From contig NZ_JBBKTU010000001.1 in the NCBI RefSeq assembly GCF_037892605.1, forward strand, positions 992,001 to 1,056,000: a stretch of DNA of 64,000 nucleotides, in the 5' to 3' direction. Positions 1 through 8,459 of this stretch are shown one piece after another. The notes below the pieces were generated by a model that saw only the letters and a list, made by a program, of their open reading frames with translations, did not search any database and was not told the DNA's origin. The DNA is from Lacibacter sp. H407 (lineage in GTDB: Bacteria > Bacteroidota > Bacteroidia > Chitinophagales > Chitinophagaceae). Numbering within the stretch: the stretch's first letter is position 1; the number at the start of each line of letters is the position of its first letter. The position numbers were made by a program, and so were the translations under genes.

Positions 1-410
1 TTGGGCAACAGGTTAGCACTTGCCATAAACAAAACAGCACCAGCCAGTCCGCCATAAACATAAAGTGGAACGATATGTTTGTTACCCACCATATCCTGCA
101 ATAAAAATCCAAAGGCCCAGAGAAAAAGCATATTGCCCAGCAATTGCCAAAGGCTGTACTGCGCAATCATGTGTGTAAGCAATACCCATGGGCGGGTGAT
201 AAAGGTGGACAGATTTCCCGGCAAGCCTACCCAATCCAAAACGTTCGTTTTGTATAGACTTACATCAACATTCGGTGTAAGCTGAAATACGATCTCAACA
301 AATTTGAGGATCACAAATATGATTACGTTAAGGGCAATGAGCCGCATAACTGCATCGCCATCTTCTCCAAAGAGAACTCTCCGTTTCCGTTCTGCCTGCA
401 TATAACTCAT
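1..410 (-). CDS. rhomboid family intramembrane protease, 3' part outside window
   Basis: The reading frame starts at an ATG at 410 (MSYMQAERKRRVLFGEDG...) and runs off the left edge without a stop, so only about 136 N-terminal residues are visible. A basic cytoplasmic start is followed by a hydrophobic helix (LIALNVIIFVILKFVEIVF), then the segment WVLLTHMIAQYSLWQLLGNM and LFLWAFGFLLQDMVG. This matches the H-x-x-x(8)-N-M spacing of rhomboid helix 2. The GxSG serine motif would lie beyond the window, so activity cannot be judged. It starts 14 bases after the stop of a complete rhomboid gene on the same strand and begins with the same MSY tripeptide, so the two form a tandem pair and are probably cotranscribed. 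In the family, such proteins cut membrane substrates inside the bilayer. Confidence 0.75.
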   Translation of the reverse strand, partial: MSYMQAERKRRVLFGEDGDAVMRLIALNVIIFVILKFVEIVFQLTPNVDVSLYKTNVLDWVGLPGNLSTFITRPWVLLTHMIAQYSLWQLLGNMLFLWAFGFLLQDMVGNKHIVPLYVYGGLAGAVLFMASANLLP

Positions 411-424
411 AGATCAACCATTTA

Positions 425-1264
425 TTAATAAAACGTCTTTCGGTTCCGTTTGTTCCAATACCACACTAATAAAAATCCGATCAAAGCCCCGCCAAGGTGT
501 GCAAAGTGTGCCACACTGCCGCCACTGTTTCGTACGCCCATCCAAAGTTCGGCAGCAGCATACAAAATCACAAACCATTTTGCTTTTATCGGGAAGAAAA
601 AATAAATATAAATGAGTGTGTTGGGGAAGAGGTAACCAAATGCTGCCAGGCAACCAAATACAGCGCCCGATGCACCAACGGTTGGTCGGCTCAAAATCGA
701 TTGCGAACCTTCTTTTACATATACGATACTGTCGTTGATATAGGCAGGATTGCTCAGATCAGTTGACCAGCGATTGGCCAGTGTGTTGAGTTGTTCAACA
801 TTCATTTCTCTTCCTACGCCATGTTCCTGAAAAAAAGCAATGAACTTACCGGGCGAAGGTGACAATTGAAATGCAGCCACATCACTCAACATCGGTTGCA
901 TTTCGTACGATAGCCAACCGAGATGTATCGCTGCCGCACCTAATCCACACAATACATAAAACGTAAGAAAACGTTTGGAGCCCCAGAAATTTTCCAGCAT
1001 ATTTCCAAACATCCACAAGGCAAACATGTTGAAGAAGAAGTGAAAGAAATCGCCATGCATAAACATGTGCGTTACCAGCTGGTGCGGCTTAAACAAATCG
1101 GACTGCACATTATGCAATGCAAATAAATCAATGATCGCCTGCTCATTACCCCATGCACCACTGGTGTATTGCGCCAGCAATACAAGGCCGTTGATAATGA
1201 TGAGATTTTTAATTACTGGAGGCAGTACATTAAAACCACCCGGACGTACTTGCTGATAACTCAC
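425..1264 (-). CDS. rhomboid family intramembrane serine protease
   Basis: 279 residues with about six hydrophobic helices. Seen directly: a helix-2 region with H66, H70, H75 and N79, the nucleophile motif GASG at 197-200 (Ser199), and a C-terminal helix with the catalytic-type histidine His256 in AHLGG. The dyad Ser/His therefore appears intact. Between the helix ending near residue 120 and the GASG helix lies an extra polar stretch of roughly 70 residues (130-195), longer than in minimal bacterial rhomboids. Rhomboids cleave transmembrane substrates in the cytoplasmic membrane; the substrate here is unknown. The gene is first in a two-gene tandem array with a second rhomboid 14 bases downstream. 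The start MSYQQVRPGG is the only plausible one before the first helix. Confidence 0.9.
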   Translation of the reverse strand: MSYQQVRPGGFNVLPPVIKNLIIINGLVLLAQYTSGAWGNEQAIIDLFALHNVQSDLFKPHQLVTHMFMHGDFFHFFFNMFALWMFGNMLENFWGSKRFLTFYVLCGLGAAAIHLGWLSYEMQPMLSDVAAFQLSPSPGKFIAFFQEHGVGREMNVEQLNTLANRWSTDLSNPAYINDSIVYVKEGSQSILSRPTVGASGAVFGCLAAFGYLFPNTLIYIYFFFPIKAKWFVILYAAAELWMGVRNSGGSVAHFAHLGGALIGFLLVWYWNKRNRKTFY

Positions 1265-1364
1265 TATAAACTTATTTGAGAGGTTAACTGCGAATTTCGG
1301 AATAGATCATGAAACCCACCTGAAAACATTTTGACGGAAACGTTAAATCAAGTTTCGTTTACGA

Positions 1365-2831
1365 CTAACGCAACACCAACGCCGCCACATTTTCAATATG
1401 GTGCGTATGCGGAAACATATCAACCGGTTGCAACTGTTCCACCACATATTTTTCGTTGAGCAGCTGCAAGTCTCTTGCCTGTGTAGCAGGGTTACAACTT
1501 ACATACACAATACGTGGCGCTTCGATCTCCAGCAGTTTACGCACCAACTTTTCGTGCATGCCTACCCGTGGCGGATCGGTAATGATCACATCAGGGCGAC
1601 CATGCTCCGCAAAAAACTCATCATTGCAGATATCAATTACATCACCTGCATAAAACGAAGTGTTGGATAAACCGTTCGCCTGTGCATTCAATTTTGCATC
1701 TTCAATTGCTTCGGTTACTGCTTCTACGCCGATGATTTTTTTTGCTCCCTTGCTGCAAAAGATACCAATGCTGCCGGTACCACAATAGAGATCGTACAAG
1801 GTTTCGTTACCGGTTAGTTTTGCAAACTCCCTTGTGATCCTGTATAATTCTTCGCCCTGCTTGGTATTGGTTTGAAAAAAAGATTTCGGACCGATCTTGA
1901 ACACAAACTCTTCCAGCTTTTCATTTACATAACCACTGCCAAAATAGGTTTGCGGCTGCAGATCATAAATACTATCGTTCCATTTGGGGTTGATGGTATA
2001 GAGTAGTGTGGTGATCTCCGGAAATTCGCTGAGCATTGCATTGAACAGCAATTCACGGTTTTCGATATCATCATGCCCGAAGGTGATATTTACCATCACT
2101 TCGCCTGTTGTCGTCATGCGAAAGATCATAGTACGGAGCCAACCTTCGTGTGCACGGATATCATAAAACGAAAATCCATATCGCTTGGCAAACTCACGCA
2201 CAAAATTGCGGATGGCATTGTTGGGTTCCTGTTGCAGGTAACAGGTTTCGATATCGATCACCTTATCAAAAATGCGGGGAACATGAAAACCCAATGCCAC
2301 ATCAGGTGGCTCTGGAGCCGGCGTTGCGTTTTCATCGGCTCCTGCGTTTGCTTCCTGTACTTTCAACCGTACTTCATCCCGTTTCAGTAATTCTTCACGG
2401 GTTAAATAACGTTTATTGCTGAAGGTATATTCCAGCTTGTTGCGATAGTATTTTGTTTGCTTGGCTCCCACAATAGGTAACAGCTCGGGCAGTTCAATAC
2501 GGCCAATGCGTTTGAGATTTTGTTCCACCTCCCTTTGCTTGAACTCCAGTTGCTTTTCGTACGGCAGCATTTGCCACTTACAACCGCCGCATAACCCAAA
2601 ATGGTCGCAGAACGGTTGGGTACGATCGGCCGAGTATTCGTGAAAATGAACAGCTTTTCCTTCGGCCCAGTCTTTTTTACTTTTTCCGAGTTGAATGTTC
2701 ACCACATCGCCGGGTACGGCACCTTCGATAAAGATCACTTTACCATCTACACGGGCTATCGATTTACCCTCGGCGGCATAATCTTCCACCTTCACCTGCT
2801 CCAGTATCCTGATTTTTTGTTTTTTTCTCAC
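1365..2831 (-). CDS. rlmD: 23S rRNA (uracil-5-)-methyltransferase RlmD
   Basis: RumA/RlmD-type class I methyltransferase that converts a specific uridine of 23S rRNA to 5-methyluridine using S-adenosylmethionine. An N-terminal TRAM domain (EQVKVEDYAAEGKSIARVDG) is followed by the iron-sulfur ligand cluster CDHFGLCGGC, with a further cysteine in ETCYLQ. The SAM loop is LYDLYCGTGSIG, then TDPPRVGM and the nucleophilic cysteine in VYVSCNPATQ. The frame stays open upstream to a TTG at 2876 and an ATG at 2864, but homologues start just before RKKQKIRILEQ. I therefore prefer the GTG at 2831, giving 488 residues. A TAnnTTTG-type promoter element (2835-2843) sits only three bases upstream of that GTG, which argues against the longer starts and would make the mRNA nearly leaderless. 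Divergent from the gene at 2914. Confidence 0.9.
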   Translation of the reverse strand: MRKKQKIRILEQVKVEDYAAEGKSIARVDGKVIFIEGAVPGDVVNIQLGKSKKDWAEGKAVHFHEYSADRTQPFCDHFGLCGGCKWQMLPYEKQLEFKQREVEQNLKRIGRIELPELLPIVGAKQTKYYRNKLEYTFSNKRYLTREELLKRDEVRLKVQEANAGADENATPAPEPPDVALGFHVPRIFDKVIDIETCYLQQEPNNAIRNFVREFAKRYGFSFYDIRAHEGWLRTMIFRMTTTGEVMVNITFGHDDIENRELLFNAMLSEFPEITTLLYTINPKWNDSIYDLQPQTYFGSGYVNEKLEEFVFKIGPKSFFQTNTKQGEELYRITREFAKLTGNETLYDLYCGTGSIGIFCSKGAKKIIGVEAVTEAIEDAKLNAQANGLSNTSFYAGDVIDICNDEFFAEHGRPDVIITDPPRVGMHEKLVRKLLEIEAPRIVYVSCNPATQARDLQLLNEKYVVEQLQPVDMFPHTHHIENVAALVLR

Positions 2832-2834
2832 GGC

Positions 2835-2843
2835 GCAAAGGTA
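2835..2843 (-). promoter_or_regulatory. putative -7 element (TACCTTTGC) for rlmD
   Basis: Reading on the minus strand, TACCTTTGC fits the Bacteroidota sigma factor -7 consensus TAnnTTTG. A TTTG lies about 16 bases further upstream as a possible -33 element. The transcription start would fall at or within a few bases of the GTG I take as the rlmD start. Confidence 0.4.
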
Positions 2844-2913
2844 ACAATCATGCACTTTGCAAATCATTAACAGCAACAGAAAGCTTTTGAATTAACTTTA
2901 CGCCTGTTCCGCT

Positions 2914-4377
2914 ATGAAGAAGACAAGCTTATTTCTGATCATTATATTCTTTTGTGCTTTCGTCAAAGCGCAGGGTTTTCGTATCACCGTCAACTATAAA
3001 CCTGTTGAGAAAGGCTACCTCTATCTTGGTTACTATTTCGGTAATCAAAAATATGTGCAGGATTCGGCTATTCTTCAACCAAACGGCCAGGCAGTATTCA
3101 GCGGTACAGAAAAACTCACCGGCGGATTGTATCTGATCGTTGACCCACAGAAAAAAACCTTCTTCGATATTCTGATTGATAAGGAACAGGAGTTCAGCAT
3201 CAAGATCGATACGTCCAATTTCACCATTGCATCACTGAACGGTTCAAAAGAAAACGAATATCTTATTGCATATAAAACGGCATCCGCTTATTACTACCGC
3301 AATTTTCAGCAATTGCAAACAAGTTTAGCAGCAGCCAAAACAAAACAAGACAGCACCACCATTCAAACAACCATGAATGAAGCCAATATTTCTGCGCAGC
3401 AATGGCGGGATAGTTTTGTAGCTGTGCAACCCGAAAGTTATCTGGCATTGTTGTTTCGGTTATTGAAAGAGCCGGTGTACAACTCACCAAAAACCAGAGT
3501 ACGGCAAGACAGTATCAATGCTTTTTATCAATACAAGCAACAGTTCTGGCCGTCTGTTTCTTTTGCAGATGAGCGCCTGTTGCGCACGCCCATGTTTGAA
3601 CAACGGCTCAACCGTTATTTGGAAACGGCGGTGATTCGCCATCCGGACAGTATTAAACTGGAGTTGGATAAGTTCATCTTGTTCAGTCGCACCAACAAAA
3701 CCATGTTCCGGTATTTCATTAACCGGTTTACCAACGAGTACATGAATCCGAAATACATGGGGCTGGATGTAGTGTTTCTTCATTTGTTTGAAAAATACTA
3801 CGTCACTGATCAGGTAGATTGGCTGGAGAAAAAAGACCGTGATCTTGTTTTTAACCGTGCTTACAGTTTGTACGGAAATATTATTGGTGAACCTGCAGCC
3901 GAATTGAATTTGCTGGATACACTCGACCGGAAAGTAAATTTATATTCCATTAAAAGTCCTTACACATTAATTGTATTTTGGGATCCGGATTGCGGGCATT
4001 GCAGAGAGCAGGTACCGAAAGTAGATAGCCTGTATCGTTTGCGATGGAAACAACAAGGAGTAAAAATTGTGGGCGTATTATCTGATGTATCTGCTACTGA
4101 TGAAACAAAATCAAAAGAAGCAAAAACAAAGTGGGTTGATTATATCCGCCAGCAACAGTTGAAAGATTGGGTGCATTTGTATCAAACAGTGCAAATGAGA
4201 GTAGCAGAACAAACAAACAAGGTGCCCGGCTTTAAGCAGGCATACGATGTATTTCAAACACCCACTATATATTTGCTGGACGAACAGAAACGCATTGTTG
4301 CCAAAAAGATCAATCCTGAACAGGTAGATGAGTTTCTGCAATTCAAACAAACCAATCAAACATCCAAACATCCATAA
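2914..4377 (+). CDS. periplasmic thioredoxin-fold (TlpA-like) protein with DUF4369/DUF5106-type N-terminal half
   Basis: 487 residues with a signal peptide ending near VKA-QGF. The N-terminal 100 residues (GFRITVNYKPVEKGYLYLG...) are a beta-rich domain of the DUF4369 type. A helical middle region of about 200 residues follows, as in DUF5106 proteins. The C-terminal 160 residues form an AhpC/TlpA-type thioredoxin domain with the redox motif FWDPDCGHC (Cys360 and Cys363) and the cis-proline region VFQTPTIYLLDEQ. Such proteins reduce or exchange disulfides of exported proteins; the substrate is not evident. The gene lies 9 bases upstream of a parvulin-type foldase in the same direction, so the two are likely an envelope-protein-folding operon. 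Confidence 0.85.
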   Translation: MKKTSLFLIIIFFCAFVKAQGFRITVNYKPVEKGYLYLGYYFGNQKYVQDSAILQPNGQAVFSGTEKLTGGLYLIVDPQKKTFFDILIDKEQEFSIKIDTSNFTIASLNGSKENEYLIAYKTASAYYYRNFQQLQTSLAAAKTKQDSTTIQTTMNEANISAQQWRDSFVAVQPESYLALLFRLLKEPVYNSPKTRVRQDSINAFYQYKQQFWPSVSFADERLLRTPMFEQRLNRYLETAVIRHPDSIKLELDKFILFSRTNKTMFRYFINRFTNEYMNPKYMGLDVVFLHLFEKYYVTDQVDWLEKKDRDLVFNRAYSLYGNIIGEPAAELNLLDTLDRKVNLYSIKSPYTLIVFWDPDCGHCREQVPKVDSLYRLRWKQQGVKIVGVLSDVSATDETKSKEAKTKWVDYIRQQQLKDWVHLYQTVQMRVAEQTNKVPGFKQAYDVFQTPTIYLLDEQKRIVAKKINPEQVDEFLQFKQTNQTSKHP

Positions 4378-4386
4378 CCAAAGCTT

Positions 4387-6303
4387 ATGCGTAACATTCT
4401 ATTTTTTGTAATGATGGCTGCCAGCCTCAGCAGCCAGGCACAAACACTATTTACTTACGGCACCAAAAAAGTTGACAAACAGGAATTCTGGCGTGCGTTT
4501 TCAAAAAACAACAACGGCGCTACCGATGAAAAATCGATCCGTGAATACCTCGATCTGTTTGTCCGTTTTAAACTGAAAGTGCAGGCAGCCAGAGATGCAA
4601 AACTGGATACGTTGCCAAACATCCAGAACGATATTGCTGCTTTTCGTGCACAAATGATCGAACAGTTTATGCGTAACCAGGGCAGCAGTAAAGAACTGGT
4701 AACGGAAGCGATTGAACGAAGTGCTACTGAAATTGAACTCGCACATATATTTATTGGATACGATGCTGATAGTGCAAAAGCCAAAGCTGCTATTGACAAA
4801 ACATACGGTCAATTACAAACAGGAGCTGATTTTTCTACTTCTGCACGTACCCTTTCGACCAACGATTATGTAAAGGCCACCGCTGGATATATTGGTTTTG
4901 TGTCGGCCTTCTCATTGCCTTATACCTCTGAGAATGTTGTGTATAACACAAGTGTTGGCGCTTATTCGAAACCGGTAGCAGGCAAAAACGGCTATCACAT
5001 TTTCAAAGTGATCAGCAAGCGGCCATCACCCGGTAAACTGAAAGCTGCACAAATTCTTATTGCACTACCAGCCAATGCAACACAGGAAGAAATTGCAATC
5101 GCACGTACCAAAGCTGAAATGGTGCATGGACTTTTACTGAAAGGAGAAAAATTTGAAACGCTGGCCTCTACTTACAGCGAGGATAAGCTTACCTATATGA
5201 ACGGAGGCGAGATGCCTGAATTCACTTATACAAAATATGATGCCGGGTTCAGCAAAGCTGCGTTTGGTTTGCAGAAAGATGGAGACATCAGTACGCCTGT
5301 TCAAACAACATCCGGGTTTCACATCATTAAGCGAATAGCATTGGTTACACCGGCATCTGATAAAAATGATCCGCAGCTTGTACAGGAAATGACTGAAAAA
5401 GTAACAGCCGACCCACGTATCAACGTAGCAATTGCCAAGCAGAAAGAAGAAATTCTGAAAAGCAGTAACTATAAGCCGCTTCCGTATAATGAACAACAAC
5501 TATGGATCGTTACCGATACCATGCTCAAAGCAAAAAATTATGCGGCCATCTTTACGGCGAATAGTAAAAAGCCGTTGTTTCAGCTTGGCAGCAAAACGGT
5601 ATATGCAGCAGACTGGCTGAAACATGTAAAAAGCCTGCAAACATCTACCTACACACCACAGCAGCGGGAATACAAATTGTTTATGAAACAATTTGTTGAT
5701 GGCATTGCTGAGCAATATTATAAGGACCGGCTCGAACAAACCAATGAAGAAGTAGGCTACCAGATACAGGAGTTTCGTGAAGGAAGTTTGTTGTTTGAAA
5801 TTATGGAGCGGAAGATCTGGAGCGTAGCCCCAACAGATAGCGTTGGCCTTCTCAACTATTACAACAACAACAAAACAAAGTATAAATGGCAACCGAGTGT
5901 GAATGCAATTATTTTTAATTGTGCCGATACAGCTGTTGCCAATGAAGCATTGAAGCTGATGAAAAAAGATCCGCTGAAATGGAAAGAACACATGGACCTG
6001 CTGGGCGGAACAGCATTGGCCGACAGCAGTCGATTTGAGTTCAATCAACTGCCTGTTGCAGATCAAACCAATTTCAAAGCCGGAACATTTACACCCATTA
6101 CCACCAATCCGAATGATGGTTCTTCTTCGTTTTGCTATATCATTAACGTATACAACACAACTGAGCCACGTAGTTTTGATGAATCAAAAGGTTTGGTGAT
6201 CAACGATTATCAACTACAGCTGGAAGAAAAATGGATCAGCCAGTTAAAAAAGAAATATCCGGTAAAGGTGAACGAAGCAGTGGTGAAGAGTATGGTAAAG
6301 TAA
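4387..6303 (+). CDS. periplasmic peptidyl-prolyl isomerase with two parvulin domains (SurA/PpiC-like)
   Basis: 638 residues with a signal peptide (MRNILFFVMMAASLSSQAQ). The N-terminal helical region (30-115) resembles the SurA chaperone part. Two rotamase/PpiC domains follow, at about 118-210 (ELAHIFIGYDADSAKA ... GYHIFKVISKR) and 218-320 (LKAAQILIALPANATQEE ... GFHIIKRIAL). A long C-terminal region of about 300 residues has no recognisable motif. Proteins of this family assist folding of outer-membrane proteins in the periplasm. The gene follows the TlpA-like gene by 9 bases and ends at a strong hairpin terminator, so this two-gene operon is complete. Confidence 0.88.
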   Translation: MRNILFFVMMAASLSSQAQTLFTYGTKKVDKQEFWRAFSKNNNGATDEKSIREYLDLFVRFKLKVQAARDAKLDTLPNIQNDIAAFRAQMIEQFMRNQGSSKELVTEAIERSATEIELAHIFIGYDADSAKAKAAIDKTYGQLQTGADFSTSARTLSTNDYVKATAGYIGFVSAFSLPYTSENVVYNTSVGAYSKPVAGKNGYHIFKVISKRPSPGKLKAAQILIALPANATQEEIAIARTKAEMVHGLLLKGEKFETLASTYSEDKLTYMNGGEMPEFTYTKYDAGFSKAAFGLQKDGDISTPVQTTSGFHIIKRIALVTPASDKNDPQLVQEMTEKVTADPRINVAIAKQKEEILKSSNYKPLPYNEQQLWIVTDTMLKAKNYAAIFTANSKKPLFQLGSKTVYAADWLKHVKSLQTSTYTPQQREYKLFMKQFVDGIAEQYYKDRLEQTNEEVGYQIQEFREGSLLFEIMERKIWSVAPTDSVGLLNYYNNNKTKYKWQPSVNAIIFNCADTAVANEALKLMKKDPLKWKEHMDLLGGTALADSSRFEFNQLPVADQTNFKAGTFTPITTNPNDGSSSFCYIINVYNTTEPRSFDESKGLVINDYQLQLEEKWISQLKKKYPVKVNEAVVKSMVK

Positions 6304-6330
6304 ATCCAACACATAAAACGTTCGCATAAC

Positions 6331-6362
6331 AAAATGCCCCTGAAATTCAGGGGCATTTTTAA
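6331..6362. terminator. bidirectional rho-independent terminator
   Basis: Perfect hairpin AATGCCCCTGAA / TTCAGGGGCATT with A-tract on the left and T-tract on the right. It lies between the convergent parvulin gene and the RRM gene, so it can serve both. Confidence 0.85.
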
Positions 6363-6381
6363 TTTCTTGTGTGAAACAAGA

Positions 6382-6687
6382 TTAGTAACGGTTACCGTAG
6401 CTTTTGTTGCCAAAAGAAGGGCGGCGATCGCTGTTGCTACGCTCTTCACGTGGCTTTGCTTCTGTTACTTTAATGGCACGGCCTTCAACCATTCCACCAT
6501 CCAGTTCACTGATCGCTGTTTTAGCAGCTGCATCATCGCTCATTTCAACAAATCCAAAACCACGGCTTTTACCGGTGAATTTGTCATTAATAACTTTTGC
6601 GCTGGTTACTTCACCATAGCTTTCAAAAAAACCTCTTAAGTCATCATCGTTTACGTTGAAGCTCAAGTTTGAAACATAAATGTTCAT
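6382..6687 (-). CDS. RNA-binding protein with a single RRM domain
   Basis: 101 residues. One RNA-recognition motif fills residues 1-80: RNP2 is IYVSNL (3-8) and RNP1 is KSRGFGFVEM (40-49), both with the aromatic residues that stack on RNA bases. A short basic, Gly/Ser/Asn-rich tail (EERSNSDRRPSFGNKSYG) follows. This is the layout of the small bacterial Rbp proteins that are often cold-induced; they bind single-stranded RNA in the cytoplasm. A promoter-like TATATTTGC is found about 137 bases upstream, implying an unusually long leader of roughly 130 bases, typical of cold-shock mRNAs. The gene ends at a bidirectional terminator. Confidence 0.92.
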   Translation of the reverse strand: MNIYVSNLSFNVNDDDLRGFFESYGEVTSAKVINDKFTGKSRGFGFVEMSDDAAAKTAISELDGGMVEGRAIKVTEAKPREERSNSDRRPSFGNKSYGNRY

Positions 6688-6823
6688 GTTTGTTAATTAA
6701 ACATTTGATTAATAATGATCTGAGAAAATACGAGGCGTAAAAAATGACTAACTATTAGCAGTGTGTGCGTAGCAGATAAGACGATTTCAATTACATATCA
6801 CTGTATAACTCAAAAATAACGGT

Positions 6824-6832
6824 GCAAATATA
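6824..6832 (-). promoter_or_regulatory. putative -7 element (TATATTTGC) for the RRM gene
   Basis: Exact match to TAnnTTTG on the minus strand. If used, it predicts a leader of about 130 bases before the RRM start codon at 6687. Confidence 0.45.
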
Positions 6833-7051
6833 GTCCAATCATGCTTCAGGATTTGCGCTTTGTTGAACATTCAGCTCCTTTTTCAACCCCGTTTGAAAAT
6901 TTTTTTTGTCTTTTTTACGGTTTCGAGGCAATTACTTAACGTATTAAATCACAATTGCTTACTTGCAGTTAATACGAACCCTGAATCGTAGATTAACGAT
7001 ACCCTCTAAGAAAAATACTGAAAAAGATTAGGATAATATAAAACTACACTA

Positions 7052-7060
7052 TACTTTTGC
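7052..7060 (+). promoter_or_regulatory. putative -7 element (TACTTTTGC) for the T9SS-protein gene
   Basis: Matches TAnnTTTG. It places the transcription start near 7066, just before the first ACCCCTA motif of the leader. Confidence 0.45.
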
Positions 7061-7069
7061 TAAGCATTT

Positions 7070-7171
7070 ACCCCTAGAGAACGATACATACTTATCTAAA
7101 TAGCTAATTATCAGCTGTTTTTTTACCATCGCTAATTAGGGGTTTATACTAGAAAACTAAACGTACCCCTA
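7070..7171 (+). promoter_or_regulatory. leader with three mutually complementary ACCCCTA/TAGGGGT motifs
   Basis: ACCCCTA occurs at 7070-7076 and again at 7165-7171, two bases before the ATG. Its reverse complement TAGGGGT lies between them at 7137-7143. The central motif can pair with either outer copy but not both, so two exclusive hairpins are possible, one of which ends at the start codon. An octamer GCTAATTA is also repeated (7103-7110 and 7131-7138). Either an RNA switch or a protein-binding repeat is possible; function is inference. Confidence 0.4.
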
Positions 7172-7173
7172 CA

Positions 7174-8346
7174 ATGAAACAGAAATTTACTCCCGTAATT
7201 TGTGCAATCGTAATTGCCCTTACCTTCCTCTCAAACACAGTTATCGCTCAATCTTTGCTAATTGGACAATATCCAGGCGTTTCAGAATCGCTTTTGGGTG
7301 TTCGTTATCGTAAAATGAGTAACCCAAGTAATCAAAGCGGTGCTGTATTCTCAGGTATTCCTGACCTGAACAATAATAACAAAGCTTCAGGCGATTTTGG
7401 TTACGGGAACTCTGGTTCGTTTTCTTTCACTATTACTTTTAACAGTAGCAACAATACCTTCACAACCGTAACAACAATTAACGATAACCCTGTAAGTACA
7501 TCATTTGCAAACGTTTCAGGAAACTTATCAAATGCTGGTAAGATCGCTTCCGCAAACAGTATCAATATGATGAATCTGGCAGTTACTACACCAAACAACG
7601 CAACACTTACTGTATCAAATCTTACGATTGATGGTATGCCAATAAGTGGTAGCTACAGCCGTAACTCAAATGGCACATCAAACTGGCATATTGCTTCATC
7701 AAACTTAACCGGCGGTTTTGTGGTGACTGGCACTGTAACAATGTCTGGCACAATGGGCAACGGTAACGAAGCACAAATGGTAGAATTCGGTTTTGCTAAT
7801 TCATCATCTGCTCCCGGTCCTCTTCCAGTAGTTTGGGGTGGTTTTGCAGGTAAGCGTGTAAATAATTCAACGGTTGCTTTACAGTGGAGAACAATGCAGG
7901 AGCAAAATGCATCACACTACAATGTACAACGTTCTGAAGACGGTATCCGTTTCCGCACCATTGCAATTGTTGCAGCGCAGGGAACTACATCATCTGTAAG
8001 TGATTACAATTTCGATGACAAAAACGCAACTGCTGCAACTCATTTCTATCGCTTAGAGCAGGTTGACCTCGATGGCAGCATCAACTACTCTTCAATTATC
8101 AAACAAGGTAATGGCGGACAAAAAACATTAGTTGGCGGATTGGGCAGTAACAAGATCATGGTTCAATTCTTCAGCAACGATAACCGTCAGTTCCGAATCG
8201 TGAACAACAGCGGTATCATTGTAAAACAAATGAACAGCACTACACAACAACAGGTTTTAGATGTAAACAATCTTTCTACCGGTGTGTATGCTTTACAAAT
8301 CATCAACAGCGACGGTACTTCAGAAGTACACCGCTTTGTAAAATAA
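7174..8346 (+). CDS. secreted protein with type IX secretion (type A) C-terminal sorting domain
   Basis: 390 residues with a signal peptide (MKQKFTPVICAIVIALTFLSNTVIA-Q). The middle (30-210) is Ser/Asn/Thr-rich and beta-like, with no family I recognise. From about 220, LPVVWGGFAGKRVNNSTVAL and LQWRTMQEQNASHYNVQRS resemble the Ig-like module common before T9SS signals. The last 75 residues carry the T9SS type A features: IMVQFFSNDNRQFRIVNNSG, LDVNNLSTGVYALQI and a terminal basic VHRFVK. The product is therefore exported through the T9SS to the cell surface or medium; its role is unknown. It is monocistronic: a long leader lies before it and a terminator after it. Confidence 0.82.
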   Translation: MKQKFTPVICAIVIALTFLSNTVIAQSLLIGQYPGVSESLLGVRYRKMSNPSNQSGAVFSGIPDLNNNNKASGDFGYGNSGSFSFTITFNSSNNTFTTVTTINDNPVSTSFANVSGNLSNAGKIASANSINMMNLAVTTPNNATLTVSNLTIDGMPISGSYSRNSNGTSNWHIASSNLTGGFVVTGTVTMSGTMGNGNEAQMVEFGFANSSSAPGPLPVVWGGFAGKRVNNSTVALQWRTMQEQNASHYNVQRSEDGIRFRTIAIVAAQGTTSSVSDYNFDDKNATAATHFYRLEQVDLDGSINYSSIIKQGNGGQKTLVGGLGSNKIMVQFFSNDNRQFRIVNNSGIIVKQMNSTTQQQVLDVNNLSTGVYALQIINSDGTSEVHRFVK

Positions 8347-8370
8347 TTCTGGTTCCCTTGGTACGGACAC

Positions 8371-8401
8371 GGGCAATAGCTTAGGCTGTTGCCCTTTTTT
8401 A
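8371..8401 (+). terminator. rho-independent terminator of the T9SS-protein gene
   Basis: Stem GGGCAATAGC / GCTGTTGCCC (one G-U pair) followed by TTTTTT, 25 bases after the stop codon. Confidence 0.85.
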
Positions 8402-8406
8402 TTGCA

Positions 8407-8438
8407 TAAAAAAACCCGTGGATGGATCCATGGGTTTT
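8407..8438 (-). terminator. rho-independent terminator of the ABC-F gene
   Basis: Near-perfect hairpin AAAACCCGTGGAT / ATCCATGGGTTTT; on the minus strand it is followed by a T run. It lies 21 bases beyond the ABC-F stop codon. Confidence 0.8.
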
Positions 8439-8459
8439 GAAATTTATAGAAGAATAGGT

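Larger units (their letters stand above)
6688..7173. other. 486-base intergenic region between divergent RRM and T9SS-protein genes
   Basis: No convincing coding sequence. On the minus strand it holds the RRM leader and its promoter-like element (6824-6832). On the plus strand a TAnnTTTG-type box (TACTTTTGC, 7052-7060) precedes an approximately 110-base leader with three 7-base complementary motifs. The middle (6850-7050) is AT-rich, and I see nothing further there. Confidence 0.6.

Noticed and set aside
5500-6066. 188-codon open frame on the minus strand inside the parvulin gene
   Set aside because: Antisense shadow of a clearly coding gene; low-complexity hydrophobic/Cys-rich translation without any motif.
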